In this document: positions 1-8,123 of the stretch, piece by piece | How the letters are laid out: each line of letters begins with the position of its first letter | Numbering within the stretch: position 1 is the first letter of the stretch | Source of the DNA: Corynebacterium minutissimum | GTDB taxonomy: Bacteria > Actinomycetota > Actinomycetes > Mycobacteriales > Mycobacteriaceae | Direction: 5' to 3' | Length of the DNA stretch: 64,000 nt | Assembly: GCF_000988205.1 (NCBI RefSeq) | Contig: NZ_LAYQ01000010.1 | Span: forward strand, 62,001 to 126,000 | Made by a program: the position numbers and the translations under genes | The notes under the pieces: generated by a model | The model's database searches: none | What the model was told of the DNA's origin: nothing | What the model saw: the letters and a program-made list of their open reading frames with translations, nothing else

Positions 1-292
1 GCTTCTGGAGATGGTCGGTATGAGCGACCGCATGAACCACCTCCCCAATGAGCTCTCCGGTGGTCAGAAGCAGCGCGTGGCGGTGGCCCGCGCCTTGGCC
101 AACCAGCCGGAGATTCTCCTAGCGGACGAGCCCACCGGCGCGCTGGATTCGCAGACCGGCCGCATGGTCATGGACCTCTTCCACGAACTGCACCGCACGC
201 ATGGAAAGACCATTTTGTTTATTACCCACAACCCGGAATTGGCTGATGAGTGCAGCCGCACCGTCACGATGAAGGACGGTGTGCTGTCATGA
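1..292 (+). CDS. ABC transporter ATP-binding protein, MacB/LolD type (5' end outside window)
   Basis: C-terminal part of an ABC ATPase whose start lies upstream of the window. The signature LSGGQKQRVAVARAL, the Walker B segment ILLADEPTGALDS and the switch histidine in FITHN are all visible; Walker A is not in the window. The form of the signature and Walker B matches the LolD/MacB family that powers FtsX-like permeases. The stop overlaps the start of the next gene (ATGA), so the two are translationally coupled and form one exporter. The substrate cannot be told from sequence. Confidence 0.9.
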   Translation, partial: LLEMVGMSDRMNHLPNELSGGQKQRVAVARALANQPEILLADEPTGALDSQTGRMVMDLFHELHRTHGKTILFITHNPELADECSRTVTMKDGVLS

Positions 293-1584
293 ATTTCGCT
301 GAATCCACCAAGATGGCGCTGACCAGCCTGCGCACCAACAAGATGCGCTCGGCGTTGACTCTCTTGGGCGTCATCATCGGCATCGCCGCGGTCATCGCCA
401 TCGTCACGCTCGGCCACTCCTTGCAGGCTTCCGTGCAGAAAGACTTGGACAAGGTCGGCGCCAATAACTTCACCGTCCAGGTCAAGGAGCGCCCTGAGGA
501 GGGCGAAGAGGAAGAAGCCGATGATCCCTTCATGGGCGGCGGCTTTGTCGAGGACGAGTCCTCGATGCTCACCCCGGACATGCTGGACCGCGCCAAGGAG
601 GTCTTGGGAGATCAGATCGCCGGCATCAATATCGGCGAATACAGCTCCTATTCCGGCACCCTCGTGGTCGAGGGCACGTCCGGGGAGGAGACCGCCAACC
701 TCCTGGTCCGCCCCACCAACCCGGATTATGTCTCAGGCTCGTCCTATTCCATCGTGGCCGGGCGCTTCCTCAGCGAAGACGATATCGATTCCAGCCGGGC
801 AGTAGCCATGCTGGATAAGGAAACCGCCACCAAGCTTTTCGACGCTCCTGAAGACGCCATTGGCCAATACGTGAGCTTTGAAAGCCAGGAGGCCACTCCG
901 ATTGAGCTCGCCGTCGTCGGCGTTTTTGAAGAGCCGCAAACCGGACCTCTGGTGGGCGGTGGCCCCAGCCAAACTGCCTTCGTTCCTTACCCGCTGGAGG
1001 CCGAGTTCTCCGATTCCCCCGGCGCCGGCACCGCGTTCAGCGAGGTCACCGTTCGCGGCAACCCGGACTTGGACAAGGCCGCGGTGGCTAGCAACCTGCA
1101 GCGCGTCTTCGATAGCTACTACAAAGACAACCCTGACTACATGGTGAAGGTGTCTGACTTCAGCGATGACCTCGCGTCCCTGAACCAGATCTTCACCACG
1201 ATGAGCTTGGTTCTCGCGGCCATCGGCGGTATCTCGCTGCTCGTCGGCGGCATCGGCGTGATGAACATTATGCTCATCACCGTTACCGAGCGCACCCGTG
1301 AGATTGGCATCCGCAAGGCGCTTGGCGCACGCCGCCGTGATATCCGCATCCAGTTCATCACGGAGGCCATCGTGGTCTGCCTCATCGGTGGTCTCATCGG
1401 CATCGCCATCGGCACCGCCGCCGGCATGGCGGGCGCGGCCGCCATCGGCTCACTCGTGGCGCCGCCGCTGTGGGCGGTCATCCTCTCGCTGCTCTTCTCG
1501 CTGGCTATTGGCCTCTTCTTTGGCTACTACCCCGCGGGCAAGGCCGCGAAGCTGGACCCGATTGAGGCGCTGCGTTACGAATGA
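289..1584 (+). CDS. MacB-like ABC transporter permease (FtsX family)
   Basis: 431-residue permease. It has one N-terminal membrane segment (about residues 19-43, containing LTLLGVIIGIAAVIAIVTLG), a large extracytoplasmic MacB periplasmic-core-like region (about 45-300), then three C-terminal helices of the FtsX domain, including the hallmark GGIGVMNIMLITVTERTREIGIRKALGA stretch around residues 322-350 (shown here only as the family marker region). The start is the ATG overlapping the upstream ATPase stop; an upstream in-frame start at 250 would overlap the ATPase heavily and is less likely. Partner of the preceding ATPase; probably exports a peptide, lipid or drug. Confidence 0.9.
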   Translation: MNFAESTKMALTSLRTNKMRSALTLLGVIIGIAAVIAIVTLGHSLQASVQKDLDKVGANNFTVQVKERPEEGEEEEADDPFMGGGFVEDESSMLTPDMLDRAKEVLGDQIAGINIGEYSSYSGTLVVEGTSGEETANLLVRPTNPDYVSGSSYSIVAGRFLSEDDIDSSRAVAMLDKETATKLFDAPEDAIGQYVSFESQEATPIELAVVGVFEEPQTGPLVGGGPSQTAFVPYPLEAEFSDSPGAGTAFSEVTVRGNPDLDKAAVASNLQRVFDSYYKDNPDYMVKVSDFSDDLASLNQIFTTMSLVLAAIGGISLLVGGIGVMNIMLITVTERTREIGIRKALGARRRDIRIQFITEAIVVCLIGGLIGIAIGTAAGMAGAAAIGSLVAPPLWAVILSLLFSLAIGLFFGYYPAGKAAKLDPIEALRYE

Positions 1585-1630
1585 TCCCACTCATCCTCCC
1601 GACTTATCAGGTATTCTGAAGCCCAAAAGT

Positions 1631-1723
1631 TCGGGGGGACTCCATATTGGATAAGCGGTGCGTTTTTGAGTTCTTCGCACCCCAATCCCCTCTTGCCGGT
1701 ACTTCCACTATCAAGAGGCACTC
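1631..1723 (+). promoter_or_regulatory. Structured 5' leader that hides the ribosome binding site of the Abi-like gene
   Basis: Two stem-loops precede the Abi-like start codon. The first pairs GGTGCG (1657-1662) with CGCACC (1676-1681). The second pairs CCTCTTG (1689-1695) with CAAGAGG (1712-1718). The 3' arm of the second contains AAGAGG, the only ribosome-binding-like sequence, five bases before the ATG at 1724. A G run at 1633-1638 could also pair with the C runs at 1680-1690. A possible -10 (TATTCT) lies at about 1612-1617. Pairing is seen by eye; regulation is inferred. Confidence 0.45.
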
Positions 1724-2449
1724 ATGAAACTCATACAGCATGAACTAGGTCATTCTGAAGCAGAGACCATACTTGGCGCATTGCCGTTGCCTCGCCGAAG
1801 CACCTACCTCAACTTGGCTAAACAGCACGGAGACACCGGTACCGACATCGATATACTCGCAGCTCATCTTTATGTTTGGAATGGCTTCATGGCATCTGTT
1901 GTTGACAGAACAACTGGTGAAGTTGAGGTTCTCTTGCGCAACTTTATCGATTCAAGATTTAGAGAGTGGAACTCCTCGCCTCCAAGAAATGGCTCGCCAG
2001 ACTGGTTGGAACACCCAGAAGCACCGCTTACTCAACTTGTGCTACCGGAAGGCCGCAGTCGGCTTGCGGACCTAGCGCATTGCGATAGCTCCTTCAGCCC
2101 ACCGAATCACGATGATTATGTTGCAGGTTTGACCTTCGGTATTTGGGTTCACCTACTACCTAAACCTCACGCTGGAAACAAAAACCCACGAGTGGTTCTC
2201 TGGAATGAGGCTCTCGGACCACATGTTCACAAACTAAACCGAGTTGAATTCCAGCAGTACGCAATGCTGGTAAAAGACATGCGCAACCGAGCGACGCACC
2301 GTCGCCCTCTCATAAAAGACATCCCCAAACTAGAGAAGACCCATCAGTTCTCTATCGAGCTAGCTAAGGCCATAAATCCCAAAATGGGTGTCTGGATGCG
2401 CTCGGAACGGTGGATTCCTGAAGCGCTAAAGCAATTCCCAGCGAAATAA
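1724..2449 (+). CDS. Abi-like HEPN-domain protein
   Basis: 241 residues, resembling the actinobacterial Abi-like family. The features are an N-terminal YLNLAKQ...LYVWN block, then EVEVLLRNFIDSRF, then VAGLTFGIWVHLL, and near residue 188 the motif MRNRATHRRP, which contains the R-x4-H signature of HEPN nucleases. Members act as abortive-infection or toxin-type RNases. It stands alone on its strand, with a structured leader upstream and a strong hairpin 6 bases after the stop. It is noticeably less GC-rich than its neighbours, suggesting acquisition. Target RNA and trigger are unknown. Confidence 0.65.
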   Translation: MKLIQHELGHSEAETILGALPLPRRSTYLNLAKQHGDTGTDIDILAAHLYVWNGFMASVVDRTTGEVEVLLRNFIDSRFREWNSSPPRNGSPDWLEHPEAPLTQLVLPEGRSRLADLAHCDSSFSPPNHDDYVAGLTFGIWVHLLPKPHAGNKNPRVVLWNEALGPHVHKLNRVEFQQYAMLVKDMRNRATHRRPLIKDIPKLEKTHQFSIELAKAINPKMGVWMRSERWIPEALKQFPAK

Positions 2450-2454
2450 AAGAT

Positions 2455-2475
2455 GGCCCCAGCGATGCTGGGGCC
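2455..2475. terminator. Perfect 9-bp hairpin, probable bidirectional terminator
   Basis: GGCCCCAGC (2455-2463) pairs with GCTGGGGCC (2467-2475) around a 3-base loop, six bases after the Abi-like stop. Read on the minus strand it is followed by a T-rich tract (ATCTTTTATTT), so it may also end transcription coming from the sugE side. The plus-strand T tract is weak. Confidence 0.6.
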
Positions 2476-2588
2476 AGAGCCTATTTGCCTTGCGGCTTGA
2501 TATCCAGAAGCCTACTACGCAAGTACACAGGCGTCCACCCACCGATATGATGATTCTTCTTCGTCGTCGTTTCAAACGCCGACGCCTC

Positions 2589-2903
2589 CTAATGCACCAC
2601 CTTCAGGCCCACGATCCCACCAATGATCATGGCGAGAAACAGCACCTTCCACACGGTTGCCGCCTCATGCCCGGCGGCGAAGGAGTAAATGACGGTGACC
2701 ACCGCGCCCACGCCGGCCCACACCGCGTAGGCGGTGCCCACGGGGATGGACTTCATGGCCCAGCCCAACCCGCCCATGGAAATGGCGCAGGCAACGAAAA
2801 AGACCACCGAGGGCCACAGGCGGCTAAAGCCCTCCGACTTATCCAGTGCCGCCGCCCACACAGCCTCGAAGGCACCGGAGAAAATCAACACAAACCACGA
2901 CAT
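2589..2903 (-). CDS. sugE: SugE/Gdx small multidrug resistance protein, guanidinium exporter
   Basis: 104 residues, the usual SMR length, with four membrane segments. The essential glutamate is Glu13 in GAFEAVWAAALDKS, and the family stretch IPVGTAYAVWAGVGAV is at about residues 53-68. The C terminus GGIVGLKVV is also typical. The ATG at 2903 was chosen because the N terminus MSWFVLIFSGAFE matches the family; an upstream in-frame extension would run through the riboswitch. SugE-subfamily SMR proteins export guanidinium by proton exchange. The guanidine-III riboswitch directly upstream supports the Gdx assignment rather than a broad quaternary-ammonium pump. Confidence 0.92.
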   Translation of the reverse strand: MSWFVLIFSGAFEAVWAAALDKSEGFSRLWPSVVFFVACAISMGGLGWAMKSIPVGTAYAVWAGVGAVVTVIYSFAAGHEAATVWKVLFLAMIIGGIVGLKVVH

Positions 2904-2958
2904 GGCCAGCCCTTTCTGGCCGTCTTGTCGCGTCACCGGGTACGGCTCCCTCGTCCGG
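2904..2958 (-). promoter_or_regulatory. Guanidine-III (ykkC-III) riboswitch with ribosome-binding-site hairpin
   Basis: Read on the minus strand from 2958 to 2918, the sequence carries the guanidine-III core in order: CCGGACGAGG, then GCCGTACCCGGT, then GACAAGACGGC. The two CCGG segments can form P1 and GCCGT pairs with ACGGC for P2, giving the known pseudoknot. Directly downstream, GGCCAG and CTGGCC (2921-2904) form a 6-bp hairpin with AAAGGG, the ribosome binding site, in its loop. Its 5' arm overlaps the last P2 bases, so guanidine binding would free translation of sugE. The aptamer match is from memory of the family; the switching mechanism is inferred. Confidence 0.85.
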
Positions 2959-3010
2959 GGCTCGCATGAATCGCGGCGAGCCTGCCCACAATAATGGCAC
3001 ACTGGGCGGC

Positions 3011-3849
3011 ATGAAGATTGCATTCCTTGGTACTGGCCGCATGGGCACCGAGCTCGCCCGACACCTCCTCAAGAACCATGAGCTCACCGTTTGGAACCGC
3101 ACCGCCGAGCGCGCGCAACCGCTGGTCAAGTCCGGCGCTACCCTCGCCGATTCCCCCACCGCCGCCGTAGAAGGCGCAGAGGTCATCATTACCTCGCTCT
3201 TTGGCCCCGATGACATCCGTGAGCAGATCATCGAGACCAACCTCATCCCGGACGGCGTGACCTGGATCGATACCACGACCGTCTCCCCCGATGCTGCCCG
3301 CGAGTTCGCCGCAGCGGTCGACTCTTATGTCCACGCGCCCGTCGTCGGTTCGCTGGGCCCGGCGCGCGAGGCAAGCTCGGCGTTTACGTGGGCACGCCTG
3401 ACGACGACCGCCGCGAGCTCGCCATGACCATCGCCGAGTCCTGGGCCGATGAGAACAAGCTCATCGGTGTGGAGTCCGCCGCCACCGCGGCGATTGGCAA
3501 GCTCCTGGCCAACCTAGCACTTGCCGTTACCGCGGAGGGCGTGCTGGAGGCACTGCACCTCGGCGAGTCTGAGGGCCTCGATTCCGAGGTCATCCTCGAG
3601 ATGCTCGACATCACCGGCCTGGCCTTCATGAAGAACATGAAGGGCCCGTTCATCACCGGCGAGCGCAACACCACTCCGGGCGATTTCACCGTGGATGCCC
3701 TGTGCAAGGACGCCAAGCTCATGGAGATGACCGCCAACAAGCCGCTGCCTGCGGTGGCCGCCGCCATCGAACGCTTTGAGGAGCAGCAGGCCATGGGCCA
3801 CGGCGACCAGGACTTCTCCTCCATCTTCGTCTTCCGCAACAAGGGCTAG
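3011..3849 (+). CDS. NAD(P)-dependent beta-hydroxyacid dehydrogenase-like protein (frameshifted)
   Basis: Starts MKIAFLGTGRMGTELARHLL, the GxGxxG Rossmann motif of the 6-phosphogluconate/3-hydroxyisobutyrate dehydrogenase family. It continues through the substrate loop with a G-S-L-G-P-A block and an all-helical C-terminal domain containing the catalytic lysine region (GKLLANLA). The frame breaks at about 3370: GAGGCAAG should read GAGGGCAAG. With one G restored the gene is 840 bases (279 residues), a normal family length. The substrate is unknown (glyoxylate/succinic-semialdehyde reductase-like enzymes share this fold). It is divergent from sugE. The break is probably a sequence error. Confidence 0.85.
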
Positions 3850-3858
3850 GCCTGAGAG

Positions 3859-4482
3859 CTAGACGCCCCGCTTTCCGACGAGCCCGCGCAGCACCTCCTC
3901 CAGCTGCGCGTTATCCCCCGTGTCCTGGCTGTGAAAGCGCGCTGCAATAAACTCCGCGCGCACGCGGCTATCACTCGCTAGCCGCTCCACATCGAGTTGG
4001 TATCCTGCCGCCGTAGCCAGCGAGTCAAAGAACACCGTCTGCGTTCGGGTATTGCCTTCTCTAAAGCTGTGCACCACATTGAGCTCGCCCCACAGCTCCG
4101 CCAGCTTGGCCACAAACTCATCAATCTCTAGGCCACGCAGAAAGTCATCCTTCGCCAGCCCCGCAAACAGCTTCTCTGCTGCCTTCGTCATTTCCGGCCC
4201 CGCCGGATAGTAGGCATGCCCAGCCTTAATCATGAACTGACCTGTAGGGGCAGTCCGCTCTTCGCCCGCCCATTCATACACATCCTGAAACAGACGTCGA
4301 TGTATGGCCTTGAAATGCGCGTAGTCAAAAGCACCTTCCACAGGTGCCGAGTCCAACTCGGCTATCCGAAGAAATACAAGCTTTTCTTCCAAGATCCGTA
4401 GTTCTTCTGCGTCATCTAACCCCAAGCGATTCTTCAGAACCTTGGTCCCTGGAATGAAATAGCTCTCCCAGCCCCCGCTCAT
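3859..4482 (-). CDS. Fic family toxin (class I, VbhT-like)
   Basis: 207 residues with the Fic core. The catalytic loop is HSFREGNTRTQT near residue 137, preceded by a flap (GQFMIKAGHAYYPAG) and the N-terminal helical Y-I-P-G-T-x-V-L-x-N-x-L start typical of stand-alone Fic toxins. Canonical Fic loops read HxFx(D/E)GNGRxxR; here the second Gly is Thr and the final Arg is Thr. Fic enzymes usually transfer AMP to a hydroxyl side chain. The small antitoxin gene lies 15 bases upstream in the same operon. The gene ends 10 bases from the convergent dehydrogenase. Confidence 0.88.
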   Translation of the reverse strand: MSGGWESYFIPGTKVLKNRLGLDDAEELRILEEKLVFLRIAELDSAPVEGAFDYAHFKAIHRRLFQDVYEWAGEERTAPTGQFMIKAGHAYYPAGPEMTKAAEKLFAGLAKDDFLRGLEIDEFVAKLAELWGELNVVHSFREGNTRTQTVFFDSLATAAGYQLDVERLASDSRVRAEFIAARFHSQDTGDNAQLEEVLRGLVGKRGV

Positions 4483-4497
4483 GTTTCTCCCCGCGCT

Positions 4498-4689
4498 CTA
4501 CTTCAGCGAAGCTCGCCGAACACGAGCGATTGCTTCGTCGGCAGATAATGTCCCTGCAGCCACCTCGCGGCCCAGCTGGCGCACGTACTCATCAGTCACA
4601 TCGTGGCCTGCTAGACGCAACGCAGCATCGCTCAACGCTAACGGATCACGGTCGCTACTACTGCTTTCAATTTGAACAGGCTCCGACAT
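4498..4689 (-). CDS. VbhA-like antitoxin of the Fic toxin
   Basis: 63-residue helical protein immediately upstream of the fic gene. The segment ALRLAGHDVTDEYVRQLGREVAAGTLSADEAIARVRR lies at about residues 23-59 and resembles the VbhA antitoxin domain in layout. In this family an (S/T)xxxE(G/N) motif blocks the ATP site; the aligned position here reads ALRLAG, so the inhibitory Glu seems to be Ala. Assignment rests on position, size and weak similarity. Initiation at the ATG at 4689 gives the expected size. Confidence 0.7.
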   Translation of the reverse strand: MSEPVQIESSSSDRDPLALSDAALRLAGHDVTDEYVRQLGREVAAGTLSADEAIARVRRASLK

Positions 4690-4864
4690 TGCTATCCTCC
4701 CGAGTTTTCAACTACATTTTCTCTCATTTTAGCAGCTCACAACACCAATCCCAAGGGTGTTTCCCACCTCGAGAACAACGTTCAGGGCGTGCATTTTGCT
4801 AAACTTCATCAATAAGTTTTAACTATTACCTTGTCACCCAGTGTAAGGAGCTCGCCGCCCAGCA

Positions 4865-5443
4865 ATGCTTTCCATCGACGCCGATTATGGGCATTCCACG
4901 CCCCTTGGACATCTTGAGAAAGATTTCGCCTCGGGCCATGTTTATGGCCTCACCGGGCCCAACGGTTCAGGTAAATCCACGTTGCTAGCCACGCTCGGCG
5001 GTGAGCTTGCGCCTCTCGAAGGCTCAGTGGAGTGCGACGGCCATCCCGTCGGCACGAAGGAGCAACCGGGTGCTGTGATTACGGTGGCTGAGCCGGTTTT
5101 CCTCCCCGACCTCACCGTGGGCGAGCACCTGGACTTGATGGGAAAGGCGGCAGGGGTGGACGTCGCCAAGCTCTGCGAACTCTGGGCGCTTGAGCCTCTC
5201 CTTCCGCACCCCGCCTCGCGCCTGTCCTCGGGCCAGCGCCAGCGGGTGTTCTTGGCCGCACAGCTATACCAGCCAGCGCGCGCAGTGCTTATCGACGAGC
5301 CCGAGCGCCACCTCGACGCCACCTGGACCGAGTTCCTCGCAAGCGAATTGCGCTACCTAGCTGACGAGGAGAATCGCTGCATTGTCGTGGCCTCGCATTC
5401 CGACACGATCACCCAGGCCTGCGACGAGGTGGTGCAGCTGTGA
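4865..5443 (+). CDS. ABC transporter ATP-binding protein
   Basis: 192-residue minimal ABC ATPase. It has Walker A GPNGSGKST near residue 34, an unusual signature LSSGQRQRVFLAAQL, Walker B AVLIDEPERHLD and the switch His in VASHSD. AAGGAG at 4845-4850 lies 14 bases before the ATG. The stop overlaps the start of the membrane-protein gene (TGATG), so both products probably form one transporter. The direction and substrate are not evident; the short signature and absence of a periplasmic binding protein suggest export. Confidence 0.85.
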   Translation: MLSIDADYGHSTPLGHLEKDFASGHVYGLTGPNGSGKSTLLATLGGELAPLEGSVECDGHPVGTKEQPGAVITVAEPVFLPDLTVGEHLDLMGKAAGVDVAKLCELWALEPLLPHPASRLSSGQRQRVFLAAQLYQPARAVLIDEPERHLDATWTEFLASELRYLADEENRCIVVASHSDTITQACDEVVQL

Positions 5444-6459
5444 TGCGCACGCTGTCCCGGCTAGGTGATGGCATATGGTATCTCATCCTCGCCGGCATCG
5501 TCTTCGGCTTCGGTTACACAGTCTGGCAAGAAGTCGGCGCAGTCCTGCCTATCATCCCGGCGCGCATCACTCTGACTGGTATCGCTCCTATTGCCGGCAT
5601 CGTGGGACTGCTCGCGCTTATGGTACTCACCGAGGCTCTCTATCCCCTGCGCGCGCTATCCCGGGAGCGTTGGGTGTACGTCGATCGCCCGCGCGGCAGG
5701 CTCCGTGGCACGGACTGGATCACGTGGGCGCAGCTGATTGGCTTCGGGGTGTTGGGGCTCGGCATTTGCGTGTCCACCGGGCTATCCCCGTGGTTCGCGC
5801 TGGCAGTCCCAGCCCTGCGTTTCGTCGTGGGGTGGCGCTCGTTCACGCTGGCTTCGCTTCTCAGCGCTGGGCGCACGCGCCTGGTCGGTGGATCTGGCCT
5901 TGGCCTGCTTGATTCGGAGGTCACCTCCGATGCCATTGCGAACCAGTCCGCCTGGATTCCTCGTCGCGCCCATGCGCCCTCCACGTTGACGGGTCTCTTC
6001 TTCCGTCGTCTGGGACGACGGTGGTACATCGGCGTCGGTGCGCTCGCGGCCCTCGGCTTGACGTTGGGGTTCGCCCCACAGCTCGGGGCGCTGGCTATCG
6101 TTGGATTCATGTCCGCGTGGAGCATCGTCGGCGCGGCGGTTGGGCGCGCCGCCTCCTTCGGCCGCGTCAGCGACGATGCATGGCCCGACTGGGGCCTTCC
6201 CCTTATCGCTTCTGTGGGCACGGCGCTTCTTGGTGCCGGTGTCCTCCTCTTGGTGTGGAAGCTCTCCGCCATCGCAGTGGTGCTCATCATCGCCGGTCTT
6301 AGCTGGGCGTCGTTTAAGCGTTCCCGCCCAGCACGGGTAGACAGCATGTCCATGCTGGATAGCGGCGGCTTCGGTGTTTCCTTCTCCCCCGAGGTGCTGC
6401 ACTACATTGCCCGCGGCGCCCTCGGCCTTGGCGTGGCGGCCCTTGCGCTCGGGTATTAG
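5443..6459 (+). CDS. Multi-pass membrane protein, partner of the ABC ATPase
   Basis: 338 residues, very hydrophobic, with roughly eight to ten predicted membrane segments (for example about 15-35, 48-65, 95-125, 195-245, 258-290 and 318-335). There is no recognised domain. The ATG at 5443 overlaps the ATPase stop; the GTG at 5440 is an alternative one codon earlier. Translational coupling points to a permease subunit. The ABC-F gene follows 84 bases later on the same strand. Confidence 0.7.
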   Translation: MRTLSRLGDGIWYLILAGIVFGFGYTVWQEVGAVLPIIPARITLTGIAPIAGIVGLLALMVLTEALYPLRALSRERWVYVDRPRGRLRGTDWITWAQLIGFGVLGLGICVSTGLSPWFALAVPALRFVVGWRSFTLASLLSAGRTRLVGGSGLGLLDSEVTSDAIANQSAWIPRRAHAPSTLTGLFFRRLGRRWYIGVGALAALGLTLGFAPQLGALAIVGFMSAWSIVGAAVGRAASFGRVSDDAWPDWGLPLIASVGTALLGAGVLLLVWKLSAIAVVLIIAGLSWASFKRSRPARVDSMSMLDSGGFGVSFSPEVLHYIARGALGLGVAALALGY

Positions 6460-6543
6460 CCGGGGCTAGTCTTTCCGGCATGAAGATTTTTTCCTAATTC
6501 GACGTCACACTTTTACGCGACCTACTCGAAGGTGGATTTCTTC

Positions 6544-8055
6544 ATGCCTATTTCTTTTTCTCATCTCACCGTCACCTGGCCCGACGGCGCCCCTTGTTTC
6601 ACGGACCTCACCGGTACGTTTTCCTCCCACTTCACGGGCTTGGTCGGCGCGAATGGCTCCGGAAAATCAACGCTGGCCAAGGTGCTTGCTGGCCTCATTG
6701 CCCCGACTTCAGGAACGGTATCCGCGGGCTCAGTCCTCTATGTCGACCAGGATTTAGGCCTCCATACGTCTGACACCATCGCCGATGTCTTTGGCGCAAC
6801 AGAGATCCTCAGTGCCATTGCCCGCATTGAGGCTGGCGAATACTCGGAAGAGCTCGCCGCCGCTGTTGGTGAGCAGTGGGATCTAGCAGAACGCATCGAG
6901 GCGGCTCTCGACGCCGCGGGTATCCCCTTCCCCTTAGAGCGCACTATCGGGACTTTGTCTGGCGGTGAAGCCGTGACCGTGGCCCTGACCGCCGCTTTCT
7001 TCCACAAGCCGGATTTCCTCATCCTCGACGAGCCCACCAACAACCTGGACTCTTCATCACGCCAGCGCCTACTCGAGCTCATTCGCACCGCGCCGATGCC
7101 GGTTCTCGTCGTCTCACACGACCGCGAGCTCCTCGAGCACGCGGAGAGCATCGCGGAGCTCTACCACGGAACTCTTCGTGAGTTCGAGGGAAATTACTCC
7201 TCCTATCGCGCAGCGATTGATGCCGAGCAGGATTCCGCGCAGGCCAAGGTCAGGGAGACCAAAGCCGAACACCGCAAACAAATCCGCGAGCGCGCCGCTA
7301 TGCAGACCCGCATTGCACGCGATGCCCGCCGCGGCAAGAACTTCGCCGCCTCGAAGCGCAAACCCGGCATGGCCATGGGCTTGGACAAGAACCGTTCCGA
7401 GCGCTCTGCCGCTGGGCGTTCTCAACAGGCCAACGATGCAGTGGCCGCCGCCCTGTCGGCACATGACAAGGCACAGCGCGCGCTTCGCGACGACACCCAT
7501 GTCCACATCGATCTCCCCGGCACTGAGCTGCCCGCAGGCACCCGCGTGCTGGTGAGCGATCTGCTGAGCATTACTGGCCCCGAGCGCGTTCGCCTCGCCG
7601 GGCCAAACGGCAGCGGCAAGACCACCTTCCTCAACCGCATCGCCCGCGGAGACGTCGAGTACGCGCTGCCCTGCGGATACATCCGCCAACGCATCGTCCT
7701 GCCCGCGGAGAAGTCTGTGCTCGATATCGTGCGGGAGGCCAACCCCGGCGCGGACCCGCAGTTCCTGCGCGACCAGCTGGCCCAGATGCTCTTTATCAAC
7801 GACAAGATCCACCAGCCCGTGGGCCAGCTTTCTGGTGGCGAGCGCTTCCGCGTCGAAATCGCTCGCGTCTTGCTCAGCGATCCGGCACCGCGCTTCCTGC
7901 TTCTCGACGAACCGACAAACAACCTCGATATCCCCACCACCGACTGGCTGATTGAGGTGCTCACGAGCTACCGCGGGGCATTCATCCTGGTCAGCCACGA
8001 CGAGCACGTATGCGAGCGGCTAAACCTAACGCGCACTGTTCACGTGGCCTCATAA
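6544..8055 (+). CDS. ABC-F family ATPase (ribosome-associated, possible antibiotic resistance)
   Basis: About 503 residues with two complete ABC domains and no membrane segments. Domain 1 has Walker A GANGSGKST, signature LSGGE and Walker B DEPTNNLD. Domain 2 has Walker A GPNGSGKTT, signature LSGGERFRVEIARVLL and Walker B FLLLDEPTNNLD. The charged linker between them (about residues 205-290) is the part of ABC-F proteins that reaches into the ribosome. Members either protect ribosomes from antibiotics or regulate translation. The ATG at 6544 gives a family-like start; the GTG at 6532 is an alternative. Which antibiotic class, if any, is unknown. Confidence 0.85.
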   Translation: MPISFSHLTVTWPDGAPCFTDLTGTFSSHFTGLVGANGSGKSTLAKVLAGLIAPTSGTVSAGSVLYVDQDLGLHTSDTIADVFGATEILSAIARIEAGEYSEELAAAVGEQWDLAERIEAALDAAGIPFPLERTIGTLSGGEAVTVALTAAFFHKPDFLILDEPTNNLDSSSRQRLLELIRTAPMPVLVVSHDRELLEHAESIAELYHGTLREFEGNYSSYRAAIDAEQDSAQAKVRETKAEHRKQIRERAAMQTRIARDARRGKNFAASKRKPGMAMGLDKNRSERSAAGRSQQANDAVAAALSAHDKAQRALRDDTHVHIDLPGTELPAGTRVLVSDLLSITGPERVRLAGPNGSGKTTFLNRIARGDVEYALPCGYIRQRIVLPAEKSVLDIVREANPGADPQFLRDQLAQMLFINDKIHQPVGQLSGGERFRVEIARVLLSDPAPRFLLLDEPTNNLDIPTTDWLIEVLTSYRGAFILVSHDEHVCERLNLTRTVHVAS

Positions 8056-8088
8056 ACTGAAACCTCTCTAGCGCTCATCCCCTTTTCG

Positions 8089-8109
8089 TTGTACAGTTTC
8101 TTGTACAAG
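8089..8109 (+). promoter_or_regulatory. YefM-type operator: two TGTACA palindromes
   Basis: TGTACA occurs at 8090-8095 and again at 8102-8107, centres 12 bases apart. The second sits inside the perfect palindrome CTTGTACAAG (8100-8109). TGTACA core repeats are the known operator of Escherichia coli yefM-yoeB. They lie 15-35 bases before the yefM start, where binding of YefM or YefM-YoeB would repress the operon. Confidence 0.75.
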
Positions 8110-8123
8110 AAGGGAGATAGCTT

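Noticed and set aside
2490-2969. 159-codon plus-strand frame opposite sugE
   Set aside because: His/Pro/Gly-rich shadow of sugE, overlapping the riboswitch region.
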